DNA of 64,000 nucleotides from Companilactobacillus huachuanensis (GTDB taxonomy: Bacteria > Bacillota > Bacilli > Lactobacillales > Lactobacillaceae), in the NCBI RefSeq assembly GCF_005404815.1, contig NZ_BJDF01000015.1, positions 26,212 through 90,211 of the forward strand. The letters are read 5' to 3'. Both the position numbers and the translations under genes were made by a program. Below are positions 9,270 through 16,769 of this stretch, piece by piece. The number at the start of each line of letters is the position of its first letter. Positions within the stretch are counted from its first letter, which is position 1. The notes below the pieces were generated by a model, which ran no database searches, was not told where the DNA came from, and was given only the letters and a program-made list of their open reading frames with translations.

Positions 9270-9636
9270 ACGCATGGTGCTAGTTGATAATTAATTACAA
9301 ATATTCGCTTCAATTATATTGGCAAATTTTATAATTCAATTATATTTTCCAAATTAAAATTTAAAACGGGCTGGATATAAAACAATTGAGCTTTTCTATA
9401 CTCAATTTATGAACAATTAACTAGTCGGAAGAGCTGGAAAATATTTGTGTGCCGTGGAAGTGATATAAGGACGGGAGATCCTCCCGTTCTTATATCACCG
9501 GGCGTGTTTGGAGCCTTGACGAACTATGTCAAGGCTTCAAACCGAGGTTCGAGACCGTATTTTGGCTCGAACCGTTCCGCACAGCTAGTGAATATTTTCC
9601 AGCTCTGTAGACGGCATATTTAACTAGCACCACAGG
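9270..9636 (+). mobile_element. Structured repeat, copy 3, within a 367-bp unit (type 2 ends) with 8-bp target duplication
   Basis: TATTATTT occurs at 9262-9269 and again at 9637-9644. Inside these, the unit begins ACGCATGGTGCTAGTT and ends with the inverted match AACTAGCACCACAGG. The core (9421-9617) has stem GAGCTGGAAAATATT/AATATTTTCCAGCTC, an 18-bp hairpin GTGATATAAGGACGGGAG/CTCCCGTTCTTATATCAC at 9460-9498, a hairpin GTTTGGAGCCTTGAC/GTCAAGGCTTCAAAC and a hairpin GGTTCGAG/CTCGAACC. Confidence 0.88.
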
Positions 9637-9791
9637 TATTATTTGTAAGATGGAACCGAGATTTGTTGCGTCACCATATTTTGTCGGATATAAATTGCCA
9701 CAACGTGACAATAAAGATACTTTGGAAAATTTGCCGCTGATGTTTTAAGTAAATTAAAGATTGAAGCAGGTTGTGATGAAATGAGATAAAT

Positions 9792-9849
9792 AAAAGGAAC
9801 TGTATTTCACTTGTTGTTATAAAACGAAGTGAGATACAGCTCCTTTTTT
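9792..9849 (-). terminator. Terminator of the ABC/two-component operon
   Basis: Reading the minus strand, AAAAAAGGA..CTGTATCTCACTT pairs with AAGTG..ATACAG..TCCTTTT and is followed by T residues. It overlaps the response regulator stop codon. Confidence 0.82.
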
Positions 9850-10453
9850 AGATCCATTTATTCTTTTCGGCGATATTCAGGGCCTCAATCCTAGAGGAAG
9901 CTCCAGTTTTGCTTAATATGGATGAAATATAATTGCGAACCGTTCCATCAGATAGAAAGACGGATTTAGCAATTTCTTTGCTATTTTTACCAAGCTTTAT
10001 CTCTTTTAAGACGTCTAGTTCTCGTTTGGTCAAAGGATTTTTTTCGGCAGATAAAATAGTAGTTACTAATTCTGGTGAGAAGATTGTTTGCCCATCTAAA
10101 ACTTCATGAATAGTTTTGACCAGTTGATCAGTTGGATTGTCTTTTAGTAAGTAGCCATTGACATTGGTTTTGACTGCTTGTTCAAAATAGGTTGCTCTGG
10201 CAAAAGTTGTTAAAATTATTACCTTAGTTGGAGGATCAAGTAGTTTTATTTGTTCAGCCACATCGAGTCCGGATAACTTTGGCATTTCAATATCTAGGAT
10301 GGCAATCTCCGGTTTTTTAGAAATAATTTCAGATAAAGCAGTTTGACCATCGGTTGCTGTTCCAATTACTTCAAGGTCATCCTCAAGTCCTAGTAAAGTT
10401 GCCAAAGCTGTATTTAACATTTCTTGATCTTCTGCTAAATAAATTGTCGTCAT
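9848..10453 (-). CDS. NarL/LuxR-family response regulator
   Basis: 201 aa. The receiver domain carries the acidic pair EDQE at the N-terminus, the phospho-acceptor in IAILDIEMPKLSG (Asp about 54) and the KTNVNGYLLKDNP loop. The C-terminal LuxR-type helix-turn-helix reads LTKRELDVLKEIKLGKNSKEI through VRNYISSILSKTGASSR. Its ATG lies 1-2 bases past the kinase stop (TAGAATG) with AAGGCAG ahead, so translation is coupled. It is the last gene of the operon ABC ATPase, permease, kinase, regulator, an arrangement like B. subtilis yvfRSTU, where the regulator controls the transporter genes. Confidence 0.95.
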   Translation of the reverse strand: MTTIYLAEDQEMLNTALATLLGLEDDLEVIGTATDGQTALSEIISKKPEIAILDIEMPKLSGLDVAEQIKLLDPPTKVIILTTFARATYFEQAVKTNVNGYLLKDNPTDQLVKTIHEVLDGQTIFSPELVTTILSAEKNPLTKRELDVLKEIKLGKNSKEIAKSVFLSDGTVRNYISSILSKTGASSRIEALNIAEKNKWI

Positions 10454-10454
10454 T

Positions 10455-11555
10455 CTAATCTGCCTTTTTTACTTTTATTTTTAAAATGGTTCCGTGATCC
10501 GAACTAATATCTATAACCCCATTAATATCAGATAGACGCTGTGACATCCCCGTTAATCCGAATGAATCTTTTCGGACCTTTTTATAACCGACACCATCAT
10601 CACTAATATCTAAAGTATAGTAATCATTGTCTTGACCAAAATCAAATGTGGCTGTATGCGCTTTACTGTATTTAATGATATTTGTTGATGCTTCCTTGAT
10701 AATTGCTGCCAAAACATTTTGAATTTTGATTGGCCAAGTAACGGATACTTTTTCGTTATTTGATTGTTGAATTATATTTACAACTCTTAAATTGTTTTCT
10801 TCTTTAATCATCGCTTCAGCAATTGACTTCTGATTCAGGTCACTAACTATTTGCCTAACTAAACTCAAATCATCTCTAGAGGTGGCGGCGATATCTCTGA
10901 TTTCTTGACGCGCTTGTTCAGCATTCTTATCTATTAGTTTATCAGCTAATTCGGCTTTTAAAGTTATTAAAGAAAATGATTGCCCAAGATTATCGTGTAG
11001 ATCTTTGGAAATTCGTTCGCGTTCGTTTTGTTTAATTATTGTTTCCAATCGTTTGTTATTTTGTTTCAAACGATACATTCTACGATAACTGTTTCCAAGT
11101 GATCTGGCAGCAAAAGGGGAGCCTATTGCAAATACTGCGGTAATGGTTATTCCGTAAATACCGTATGACGTGAAGTTAACTAATATATTTCCAGCGATAC
11201 AAAGAATACTGAAAATTAAGTAAATAGCTGTATATTTGTAGAATTGCTTATTTTTAAATGGTAGTGAACCAATTTCCCAGGCTGTAAAAATAAATAATGT
11301 TCCTAAATTATATTCATAGACTAAGTAAGTTGTGATAATTAATTGACCTACTATTTGTAATGGTAATAAGCGGTTGATCTCATATCCATCTCGATATAAT
11401 TTGAGAAAGATTAATAATAGTGAAAATAAAATCCAGTTAAAACTGTTCTTTTCGAACAGTGGTTGACTGGATAAGGCAATTAAGGAGAATGCCCAAAAAT
11501 ACGGCATAATGCCAAATCTTTTGGGAAATAAAACATGATTCTCTAAGAATGTCAT
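10455..11555 (-). CDS. DesK/NarX-type sensor histidine kinase
   Basis: 366 aa with about six membrane helices in the first 150 residues and no sizeable extracellular sensor domain, the intramembrane-sensing layout. The HisKA_3 box ERERISKDLHDNLGQSFSLI contains the phosphorylatable His, and the ATPase domain shows EASTNIIKYSKA (N box), DISDDGVGY (G1) and DSFGLTGMSQRL (G2). The start ATG overlaps the permease stop (ATGA), so coupling is likely. It probably monitors membrane state or the substrate handled by the neighbouring ABC transporter; the signal is unknown. Confidence 0.94.
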   Translation of the reverse strand: MTFLENHVLFPKRFGIMPYFWAFSLIALSSQPLFEKNSFNWILFSLLLIFLKLYRDGYEINRLLPLQIVGQLIITTYLVYEYNLGTLFIFTAWEIGSLPFKNKQFYKYTAIYLIFSILCIAGNILVNFTSYGIYGITITAVFAIGSPFAARSLGNSYRRMYRLKQNNKRLETIIKQNERERISKDLHDNLGQSFSLITLKAELADKLIDKNAEQARQEIRDIAATSRDDLSLVRQIVSDLNQKSIAEAMIKEENNLRVVNIIQQSNNEKVSVTWPIKIQNVLAAIIKEASTNIIKYSKAHTATFDFGQDNDYYTLDISDDGVGYKKVRKDSFGLTGMSQRLSDINGVIDISSDHGTILKIKVKKAD

Positions 11556-12313
11556 TCGATGATTAACTCCTTATGTTTTTGATACTTAGTTATGAGTAAA
11601 GTTATTACAACAATGATCATTAGCCAAAGGATGATTCCTAAGATGTAATGACTATTTATAATTGTACCATGAAGGATAGATTGATCGATGTTAGATATTT
11701 CAAAAGTTGGAGTTAATTTGCCGATTGATTGTAGCCACTTTGGCATCATGGTAATTGGCCACCAAAGCCCACTGATTATTGCTAATGGGAAGACGACAAT
11801 GTTATTCAAAAGGTTGACCGTGGCTGGATTATTTGCAAGTGAAATTAATATTCCCATAAAGATAAGCGGAGTAGTGCCTAGGACAGATATCAAGATTATT
11901 AATGACCAGTTTGCGATTGGTAAGGTTAAATGATTTACTAATATTCCGACTAGACAAATAACTATTGCTGAAATTAAATTGAGTAACATAAAAATTAAAA
12001 TTCGAGATAGGTAGTATTGCCAGCGTGGTAGGGGAGTCAATCTTGATAGAATGTCAAAATGACTGGTCTTGTCCTCAAGCAATGTATTGGCAACAGTTAT
12101 GATTGAACCTAATAGACAGCTATAAATAATCATACTGATCAAATAATTCATTTGCCATGTTTTCAGATCCGCTTGTGGAATGCCATTAACTAATACTTTT
12201 GAATATAGCAGATAGAATATTATGGGAAGCATCATGTCGAAAAGGAAAAACCGCTTGTTGCGAAGAATGATTCGTTTGAAGTTGATATTGATCTGATAAA
12301 TAAAGCTATTCAT
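11552..12313 (-). CDS. ABC-2 type transporter permease
   Basis: About 253 aa from the ATG ending at 12313 (MNSFIYQININFKRIILRNK), which overlaps the ATPase stop by 8 bases and has GAGGGT ahead. Six membrane helices are visible, with an ABC-2-type pattern (SRLTPLPRWQYYLSRI between helices 2 and 3; NPATVNLLNNIVVFPLAIISGLWWP). Together with the adjacent ATPase it forms an exporter, probably of a drug, lipid or peptide. The substrate cannot be inferred. Confidence 0.9.
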   Translation of the reverse strand: MNSFIYQININFKRIILRNKRFFLFDMMLPIIFYLLYSKVLVNGIPQADLKTWQMNYLISMIIYSCLLGSIITVANTLLEDKTSHFDILSRLTPLPRWQYYLSRILIFMLLNLISAIVICLVGILVNHLTLPIANWSLIILISVLGTTPLIFMGILISLANNPATVNLLNNIVVFPLAIISGLWWPITMMPKWLQSIGKLTPTFEISNIDQSILHGTIINSHYILGIILWLMIIVVITLLITKYQKHKELIIE

Positions 12314-13190
12314 GAGTAGCACCCTCTTTATTGAAATTAACAAACAATGAGTCCAACGAATTTTGTTGAACTTTTAAGTTGTTGATGGCGTTTAGATATG
12401 GTGTAAGTTGACCGATAATTAATTCGGCATTCTTAGTTGTAAATTTATAGTGATCACCAACTTTTTTGAAATCGATAATTTCAGGCATATCTTTGAATAA
12501 ATTAGGTAAGAGTTTGCTATCGAATTCAATCATACTTTCGCCTTCTAATACACGTAGTTGAGCGATTGATCCGTCGAAACTAATTGATTTATTTTGTAAG
12601 ATCATAATTCTATCGGCAATCGTTTCTAGTTCTTCTAGATAGTGACTAGTAACAAAGACAGTTTTGTGTTGTTCTTTCAAATCAGTGATTGTTTGCCAAA
12701 ATTTAGTACGACTTTGACTGTCCATTCCGGCAGTGGGTTCATCTAAAAAAAGTAGGTCGGGATTACCAGCAATTGCTAAGGCAAAGGAGAGACGTCTCTT
12801 TTGTCCACCTGATAATTTGTCCATTTTGGAATCTTCTAAGTCGTATAAATCAGACAATTCAATTATTTTTTCATAGGCTAAGGGACTTTGATAATAACTT
12901 TGGGTAAGCTTCAATATTTCTTTAACTGTAATACGTGTGATGGAAATGTTTTGTTGCATCATTACACCAATACGTTCTTTGAAGTTTTTTTCATTATCTA
13001 AAATATTAACTGTTCCAGAATTAGACGAAATTAAATCCAATAGAATATTTATCAGGGTGGTTTTACCAGCACCGTTTTCTCCGATTAAGGCGATTATTTG
13101 GCTTTTATTGACAGTAAAGTTAATGTTATGCAGAATTTCCTTTTTGCCATAATTTTTATTGAGGTGTTCGACTGTGACTATGGATGTCAT
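12306..13190 (-). CDS. ABC transporter ATP-binding protein
   Basis: 294 aa. Walker A is GENGAGKTTLINIL (about residue 37), the signature is KLSGGQKRRLSFALAIAGNP, Walker B is LLFLDEPTAGMD, and the switch His is in VFVTSHYLEELE. A C-terminal extension of about 80 residues, typical of drug/antibiotic export ATPases, follows. The start is preceded by GGAGGC at 7 bases. First gene of the four-gene operon with the permease, kinase and regulator. Confidence 0.95.
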   Translation of the reverse strand: MTSIVTVEHLNKNYGKKEILHNINFTVNKSQIIALIGENGAGKTTLINILLDLISSNSGTVNILDNEKNFKERIGVMMQQNISITRITVKEILKLTQSYYQSPLAYEKIIELSDLYDLEDSKMDKLSGGQKRRLSFALAIAGNPDLLFLDEPTAGMDSQSRTKFWQTITDLKEQHKTVFVTSHYLEELETIADRIMILQNKSISFDGSIAQLRVLEGESMIEFDSKLLPNLFKDMPEIIDFKKVGDHYKFTTKNAELIIGQLTPYLNAINNLKVQQNSLDSLFVNFNKEGATHE

Positions 13191-13297
13191 GATTTGTTGC
13201 CTCCTTGATTTGATAAAATAAGTTTAATTTATTTATCTAATTCAAAATAGTAAGCAATGTCATGTATTGATATGACATTTGTCATATTGTTAAACAA

Positions 13298-13329
13298 AAA
13301 AGAGCCCAATCGATTGATTGAGCTCTTAA
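13298..13329 (-). terminator. Terminator downstream of the alcohol dehydrogenase remnant
   Basis: On the minus strand AAGAGCTCAATCA / CGATTGGGCTCTT is followed by six T. It is a normal terminator still attached to a broken gene. Confidence 0.82.
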
Positions 13330-13342
13330 ACACTATATACAA

Positions 13343-13498
13343 TTAGGCTTCTGGTTTGTAATCCTTATCGATAATTAAAATAGGTTTGATAGTTTTACCA
13401 CTGACTGAGTCAGCTTCGGTTTCATTGATTTGGTCGAAGTCATAGAATTTTTCAGTAAGATCAAATGGGAAGATACCAATCTTATTGTTCCGGCCATT
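13343..13498 (-). pseudogene. 3' fragment of a zinc-type alcohol dehydrogenase
   Basis: The minus strand encodes GRNNKIGIFPFDLTEKFYDF and then DQINETEADSVSGKTIKPIL before a stop at 13343. This matches the C-terminus of medium-chain NAD(P)-dependent alcohol dehydrogenases (aryl-alcohol/XylB type, where FYxFDQINxAxxDSxxGKxIKP is common). The first ~300 residues are missing. The break coincides with a piece of the structured repeat at 13503-13554, so an element-linked deletion probably destroyed the gene. Confidence 0.75.
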
Positions 13499-13502
13499 AA
13501 AA

Positions 13503-13554
13503 AAATACTCTCATTTCTGGAAACGGCATACTTACCTAAACCTTCAATCTTTAG
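13503..13554 (+). repeat. Structured repeat remnant (CGGCAT end only)
   Basis: AATACTCTCATTTCTGG, then AAACGGCATACTTACCTAAA, then CCTTCAATCTTTAG reproduces the right end of the type 1 unit seen at 29975-30015. The rest of the element is absent. It abuts the alcohol dehydrogenase fragment. Confidence 0.8.
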
Positions 13555-13562
13555 CCCATAAA

Positions 13563-14009
13563 TTAGTAAACTCGTTCAAAAACTTCGCATAAGCAGGGAA
13601 TATCAAAAGTGAATGGTTGGCCAAATTCTTGATATTCATTTTTAAAGAAACTCTCATGAACTTCACGCCAATAATCCAACGTCCGCGAACCTTCGCCCTC
13701 ATGATAAGCATGTTCAGCGCTGACTTGATTAAATGGAACTACTTCGGTTACTAATGTCTTAGTGATGCAAAGTGGATTCTCCTGACCATCTAGAATAATA
13801 TTGTAGTCACCAACTACAGGCATGTATTCAGTTGGTTCGTATAGAGCATATGAAGAGGTTGTTGCAGTTTTAGTACCGTTATAAACCAATTGAGCTAGCT
13901 CATCAGGATCATCGCCACCGAAAAGTGTGATGTCGCCTAAAGGATAGTCCAGTGGATTTTTATCTTCTAAAAAGTTAAACCAATAAGTTTTTATCTTTTC
14001 TTTGTCCAT
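13563..14009 (-). CDS. ASCH domain protein
   Basis: 148 aa. The ASCH fold (PUA-like beta barrel) is recognisable from LVYNGTKTATTSSYALYEPT, PVVGDYNIILDGQENPLCIT and DYWREVHESFFKNEYQEFG. ASCH proteins are thought to bind RNA or modified nucleosides, and some act as amidohydrolases of acetylated cytidine; the exact role here is unknown. It ends 18 bases from the two-component operon on the same strand and may be co-transcribed with it. Full length for the family. Confidence 0.88.
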   Translation of the reverse strand: MDKEKIKTYWFNFLEDKNPLDYPLGDITLFGGDDPDELAQLVYNGTKTATTSSYALYEPTEYMPVVGDYNIILDGQENPLCITKTLVTEVVPFNQVSAEHAYHEGEGSRTLDYWREVHESFFKNEYQEFGQPFTFDIPCLCEVFERVY

Positions 14010-14027
14010 TAATTAATACTCCATCGT

Positions 14028-15341
14028 TTAGATATGTTTGATCGGTAATTCAATGACGAATTCACTGCCCTGAGGTAAGTTATCACGAACGAAAATGTGT
14101 CCGTGGTGAATGTCGACAATTTGTTTAGCAATGGCTAGGCCTAAACCGTGACCACCACTATTGGTATTCCGTGATTTGTCGACCCGATAAAAACGTCCGA
14201 AGATTTTTTCCTTATCATTGTCGCTGATACCAATACCGGTGTCGGAAATAACGAGTTGATATTTGGTGCCTTCAACTTGGTCATAAATTTTAATAGTGCC
14301 ATTTTTAGGTGTATATTTGGTTGCATTATCCAAAAGAATAATCAACAATTGCTTGATCTTATCACGGTCTAAAAGAAGTGTTGGATGGTGATGAAGATTG
14401 ATTTGGAAGACTTTTGATTGAGAATTAATAATATCTTTGAAGGGTTCGATTGGATCCTTTAAGAAAAACTCTGGTGTAGTCATTTCAAAATTATATTTTG
14501 TCGTTGCTGAATCGGAACGGGCCAAAACTAATAAATTGTTAGTCAATGAATTGAGACGATTGACCTCATCAAGTGATACTGAAATTGCCTCAGCTTCATC
14601 GAGAATCGTTTTATTAGGCTTTGTTAGCATGTATTCGAGTTTCCCTTGAATAATCGTTAAAGGCGTACGCAATTCATGTGCAGCATCGTTGACGAATTCA
14701 GTTTGTTGTTTCCAAGATTTGACTATTGGCAACATATTGATTCGAGCCAAGAAGTATGAAATAACTAATGCAATGATCCAAAAGATGAAGAATGTAATAA
14801 TTAGGATTTCTTCAAAGTTTTTAATTGCCTGAATTTGGGTATCAATGTTTTGCATGATTAAGATATAGTGACCCGCGTACATCGGGTTATTATTTTTATT
14901 CGAAACCTTAATTAGCATGGAACGAAAGTTCATATTATTAACAACCAAAGTTTGTTTAACATTGACATTTCTCTTACGTAATTTAATGTTTTTTAGGACG
15001 GAATATCGATTACCAAGACTAGTTTTATTTAGTAATTTACCATTCTTATCAAAAACCAGAATCGAAGCTTGAAAAGGAGCTTTCGGATCTGGCTTTTTAT
15101 TTTGATCAATCGCATTATTTGGAGCCGGACCGACTTTTTTTGCCATGCTAGGTTGTTTTTTTATTGAGACGACTTGATTACGAATATCCGTATCAATGCT
15201 GCGATAAGTTGATGACTGGAAGAGGTTGAAGATGATTATTCCCAGAGTTAAAAAGAGAATGGCAAATGAAGCCATGATTGAAAGAAATAGTTTAAATTGC
15301 TGGCGACGGGTTATTTTATTTTGTCTAGTTTTCTGTGTCAT
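14028..15341 (-). CDS. Sensor histidine kinase (CiaH-like)
   Basis: About 437 aa from the ATG ending at 15341 (MTQKTRQNK), overlapping the regulator gene by 17 bases; an in-frame ATG ending at 15362 is an alternative, and neither has a strong ribosome site. TM1 lies at about residues 18-40, an extracytoplasmic segment of about 130 residues follows, and TM2 lies at about 175-200. The H box is FVNDAAHELRTPLTIIQGKL, the N box LLIILLDNATKYTP, and the G boxes VISDTGIGIS and GHGLGLAIAKQIV. CiaH similarity is inferred from domain layout plus a CiaR-type operator nearby, not from a search. Confidence 0.92.
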   Translation of the reverse strand: MTQKTRQNKITRRQQFKLFLSIMASFAILFLTLGIIIFNLFQSSTYRSIDTDIRNQVVSIKKQPSMAKKVGPAPNNAIDQNKKPDPKAPFQASILVFDKNGKLLNKTSLGNRYSVLKNIKLRKRNVNVKQTLVVNNMNFRSMLIKVSNKNNNPMYAGHYILIMQNIDTQIQAIKNFEEILIITFFIFWIIALVISYFLARINMLPIVKSWKQQTEFVNDAAHELRTPLTIIQGKLEYMLTKPNKTILDEAEAISVSLDEVNRLNSLTNNLLVLARSDSATTKYNFEMTTPEFFLKDPIEPFKDIINSQSKVFQINLHHHPTLLLDRDKIKQLLIILLDNATKYTPKNGTIKIYDQVEGTKYQLVISDTGIGISDNDKEKIFGRFYRVDKSRNTNSGGHGLGLAIAKQIVDIHHGHIFVRDNLPQGSEFVIELPIKHI

Positions 15342-16017
15342 CTTGGAAGATATACCCAACATTTCTAATCGTTTTGATTAAATTATCATTTTTCGAAGGA
15401 CGTAACTTTTTGCGCAAGTTACTCATATAAACCTCAACGACAGTGATTGAAGTATCTGAATCAAAGCCCCAGATTCTTTCAAAAATCTGGTCCTTCGTTA
15501 AAATAGTGTTTTTATTTTGCAATAAATAAACTAATAAATCATATTCTTTACCATTAAGAGCAATCTGTTCGCCAGCAGCATCAATCTCATGATTATTCAG
15601 ATTAACCTCAAGATTTTTAATTTTTAATATCGAATCATCAGCTAAAATGCCACTTCGTTTTAAGAGCGCTTTAACACGAGCTTGCAACTCCTCACGATGG
15701 AATGGCTTAGTCAAGTAATCGTCAGCACCAAGATTAAAACCGTGAATCTTATCGTCAATTTCTGCCTTAGCAGTCAGAATTAGTACCGGTGTATTGATTT
15801 TATCATTCCGAATATTTTTTAAGACATCATAACCATTCATTTCTGGCAACATGATATCCAAAATTATTAAGTCATAAACATCCTCAGTGGCCGCAAATTT
15901 ACCACTTAAACCGTCATTTTCAATATCGACTTCAGAAAAATCAGATAGGAAGGAAGCAATGTTATTAGCTAAATTTTCATCATCCTCAACTACTAGGATT
16001 CTAATATTATTTGACAT
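15325..16017 (-). CDS. OmpR/PhoB-family response regulator (CiaR-like)
   Basis: 230 aa. The receiver domain begins IRILVVEDDENLANNIASFL, with the phospho-acceptor in DLIILDIMLPEMNGYDVL and GADDYLTKPF carrying the conserved Lys. The C-terminal winged helix has LNGKEYDLLVYLLQNKNTIL and VVEVYMSNLRKKL, then the RNVGYIF wing. The start has AGGAG close upstream. A structured repeat lies just ahead of the gene, in the sense direction. A CiaR-type TTTAAG-N5-TTTAAG operator sits across the intergenic region before the 16667 gene, which makes that operon a candidate target. Confidence 0.94.
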   Translation of the reverse strand: MSNNIRILVVEDDENLANNIASFLSDFSEVDIENDGLSGKFAATEDVYDLIILDIMLPEMNGYDVLKNIRNDKINTPVLILTAKAEIDDKIHGFNLGADDYLTKPFHREELQARVKALLKRSGILADDSILKIKNLEVNLNNHEIDAAGEQIALNGKEYDLLVYLLQNKNTILTKDQIFERIWGFDSDTSITVVEVYMSNLRKKLRPSKNDNLIKTIRNVGYIFQDDTEN

Positions 16018-16050
16018 GGAGTACTCCTTTAGGTGTGATAGTTAAGTTTT

Positions 16051-16231
16051 CCGTCTCCAGAGATGAGAGTATTTACCTGCTATGCGGACCGGCCCGAGCC
16101 TGAGAAGCGGTCTCGAACCTCGGTTTGAATCCTTGCACAAATCGCAAGTATCCAAACTCGCCCGGTGGTGTAACGGCTAAAGCCGTAACGCCACTCTCAC
16201 AGCAGGTAAATACTCTCATCTCTTCCGACTA
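16051..16231 (-). repeat. Structured repeat, copy 4
   Basis: The closing stem AGAGATGAGAGTATTTACC / GGTAAATACTCTCATCTCT is perfect although it differs from other copies, and three inner hairpins are present (for example GGTGTAACGGCT/AGCCGTAACGCC). Its sense strand is the minus strand, the same direction as the response regulator gene 34 bases away. It forms an inverted pair with copy 5. Confidence 0.9.
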
Positions 16232-16372
16232 ATTTGTTAATGGTTCAAACTTTTTGATTAGCTCGAATATATTGAGTAAATCATCATTGACGATTGCATT
16301 GCTGAAGTCGTATTCAAATCGAAAATGTAATTATTGTTTCAATTTGATTTAATGATCTCTTACTAATAAAAC

Positions 16373-16559
16373 CAGTTGGAAGAGCTGAGAAATATTTATG
16401 GGCAGTGAAAGTGGTGTTAGAGCTTTAGCTCTTACACCACCGGGCGTGTTTGGAGACTTACCGGTTTGTGGTAAGGCTTCAAACCGAGGTTCGAGACCGT
16501 ACTTTGGCTCGGGCCGGTCCGCACAGCCAGTGAATATTTCTCAGCTCTGGAAACGGCAT
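16373..16559 (+). repeat. Structured repeat, copy 5
   Basis: Stem AGAGCTGAGAAATATT/AATATTTCTCAGCTCT. Hairpins: GTGGTGTTAGAGCT/AGCTCTTACACCAC, GTTTGGAGACTTACC/GGTAAGGCTTCAAAC and GGTTCGAG/CTCGGGCC (two G-T pairs). The right border GGAAACGGCAT faces the glycosyltransferase operon. Confidence 0.9.
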
Positions 16560-16601
16560 ATTACCTATAATCTAATCACAATTATAAAACATAAATTTTG
16601 A

Positions 16602-16634
16602 TTTAAGCTAAATTTAAGTTAGTTTGTCTAATCT
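16602..16634 (+). promoter_or_regulatory. CiaR-type operator and -10 of the GT39 operon
   Basis: A perfect direct repeat TTTAAG (16602-16607), five bases, TTTAAG (16613-16618) lies exactly 10 bp ahead of a -10-like TAATCT (16629-16634), with no good -35. This is the layout of CiaR-activated promoters known from streptococci (TTAAG-N5-TTAAG in place of the -35). Confidence 0.65.
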
Positions 16635-16666
16635 TGTCACTGTTGTTAAGAAAGGAACTTTAACAG

Positions 16667-16753
16667 ATGAAAAATAGCTTACATTTAAAACCGATCTTAT
16701 TTTCGATTTTAATTTATTCAATCATTTGTTTTTTTGTGAATATAGCCTTTTAG
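16667..16753 (+). CDS. 28-residue hydrophobic small protein
   Basis: ATG 16667 follows AAAGGAA at about 9 bases, and the frame encodes MKNSLHLKPILFSILIYSII and CFFVNIAF before TAG. The product is one short membrane helix with a basic N-terminus. It ends 16 bases before the GT39 gene, which has its own AGGAG, and comes first after the CiaR-like operator. It may be a small membrane subunit or regulator of the glycosyltransferase, or a leader peptide coupling translation. No homologue is recognised. Confidence 0.55.
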   Translation: MKNSLHLKPILFSILIYSIICFFVNIAF

Positions 16754-16769
16754 AGATAGGAGAAGATAA

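Larger units (their letters stand above)
8825..9748 (+). pseudogene. Reading frame broken by two nested repeat insertions
   Basis: Removing the two units 8866-9186 and 9270-9636, each with one copy of its flanking direct repeat, joins 8825-8865, 9193-9269 and 9645-9748 into one open frame of about 73 codons ending at TAA 9746. The joined product contains NGACDSYNIFLYDEDGDII followed by CKMEPRFVASPYFVGYKLP. The join at the second element is exact and in frame (GAT ATT ATT TGT AAG). I do not recognise the family. No start codon is clear, and a further frameshift near 9745 may cut off SKLKIEAGCDEMR. It is probably an old gene remnant. Confidence 0.5.

Noticed and set aside
9540..9575. tRNA-like T-arm motif (GGTTCGAGACC) inside the repeats, raising the idea that they are tRNA relics
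   Set aside because: The motif is part of an 8-bp hairpin with an unrelated loop; there is no acceptor stem with CCA, no D arm and no anticodon arm of tRNA size. Similarity is local.
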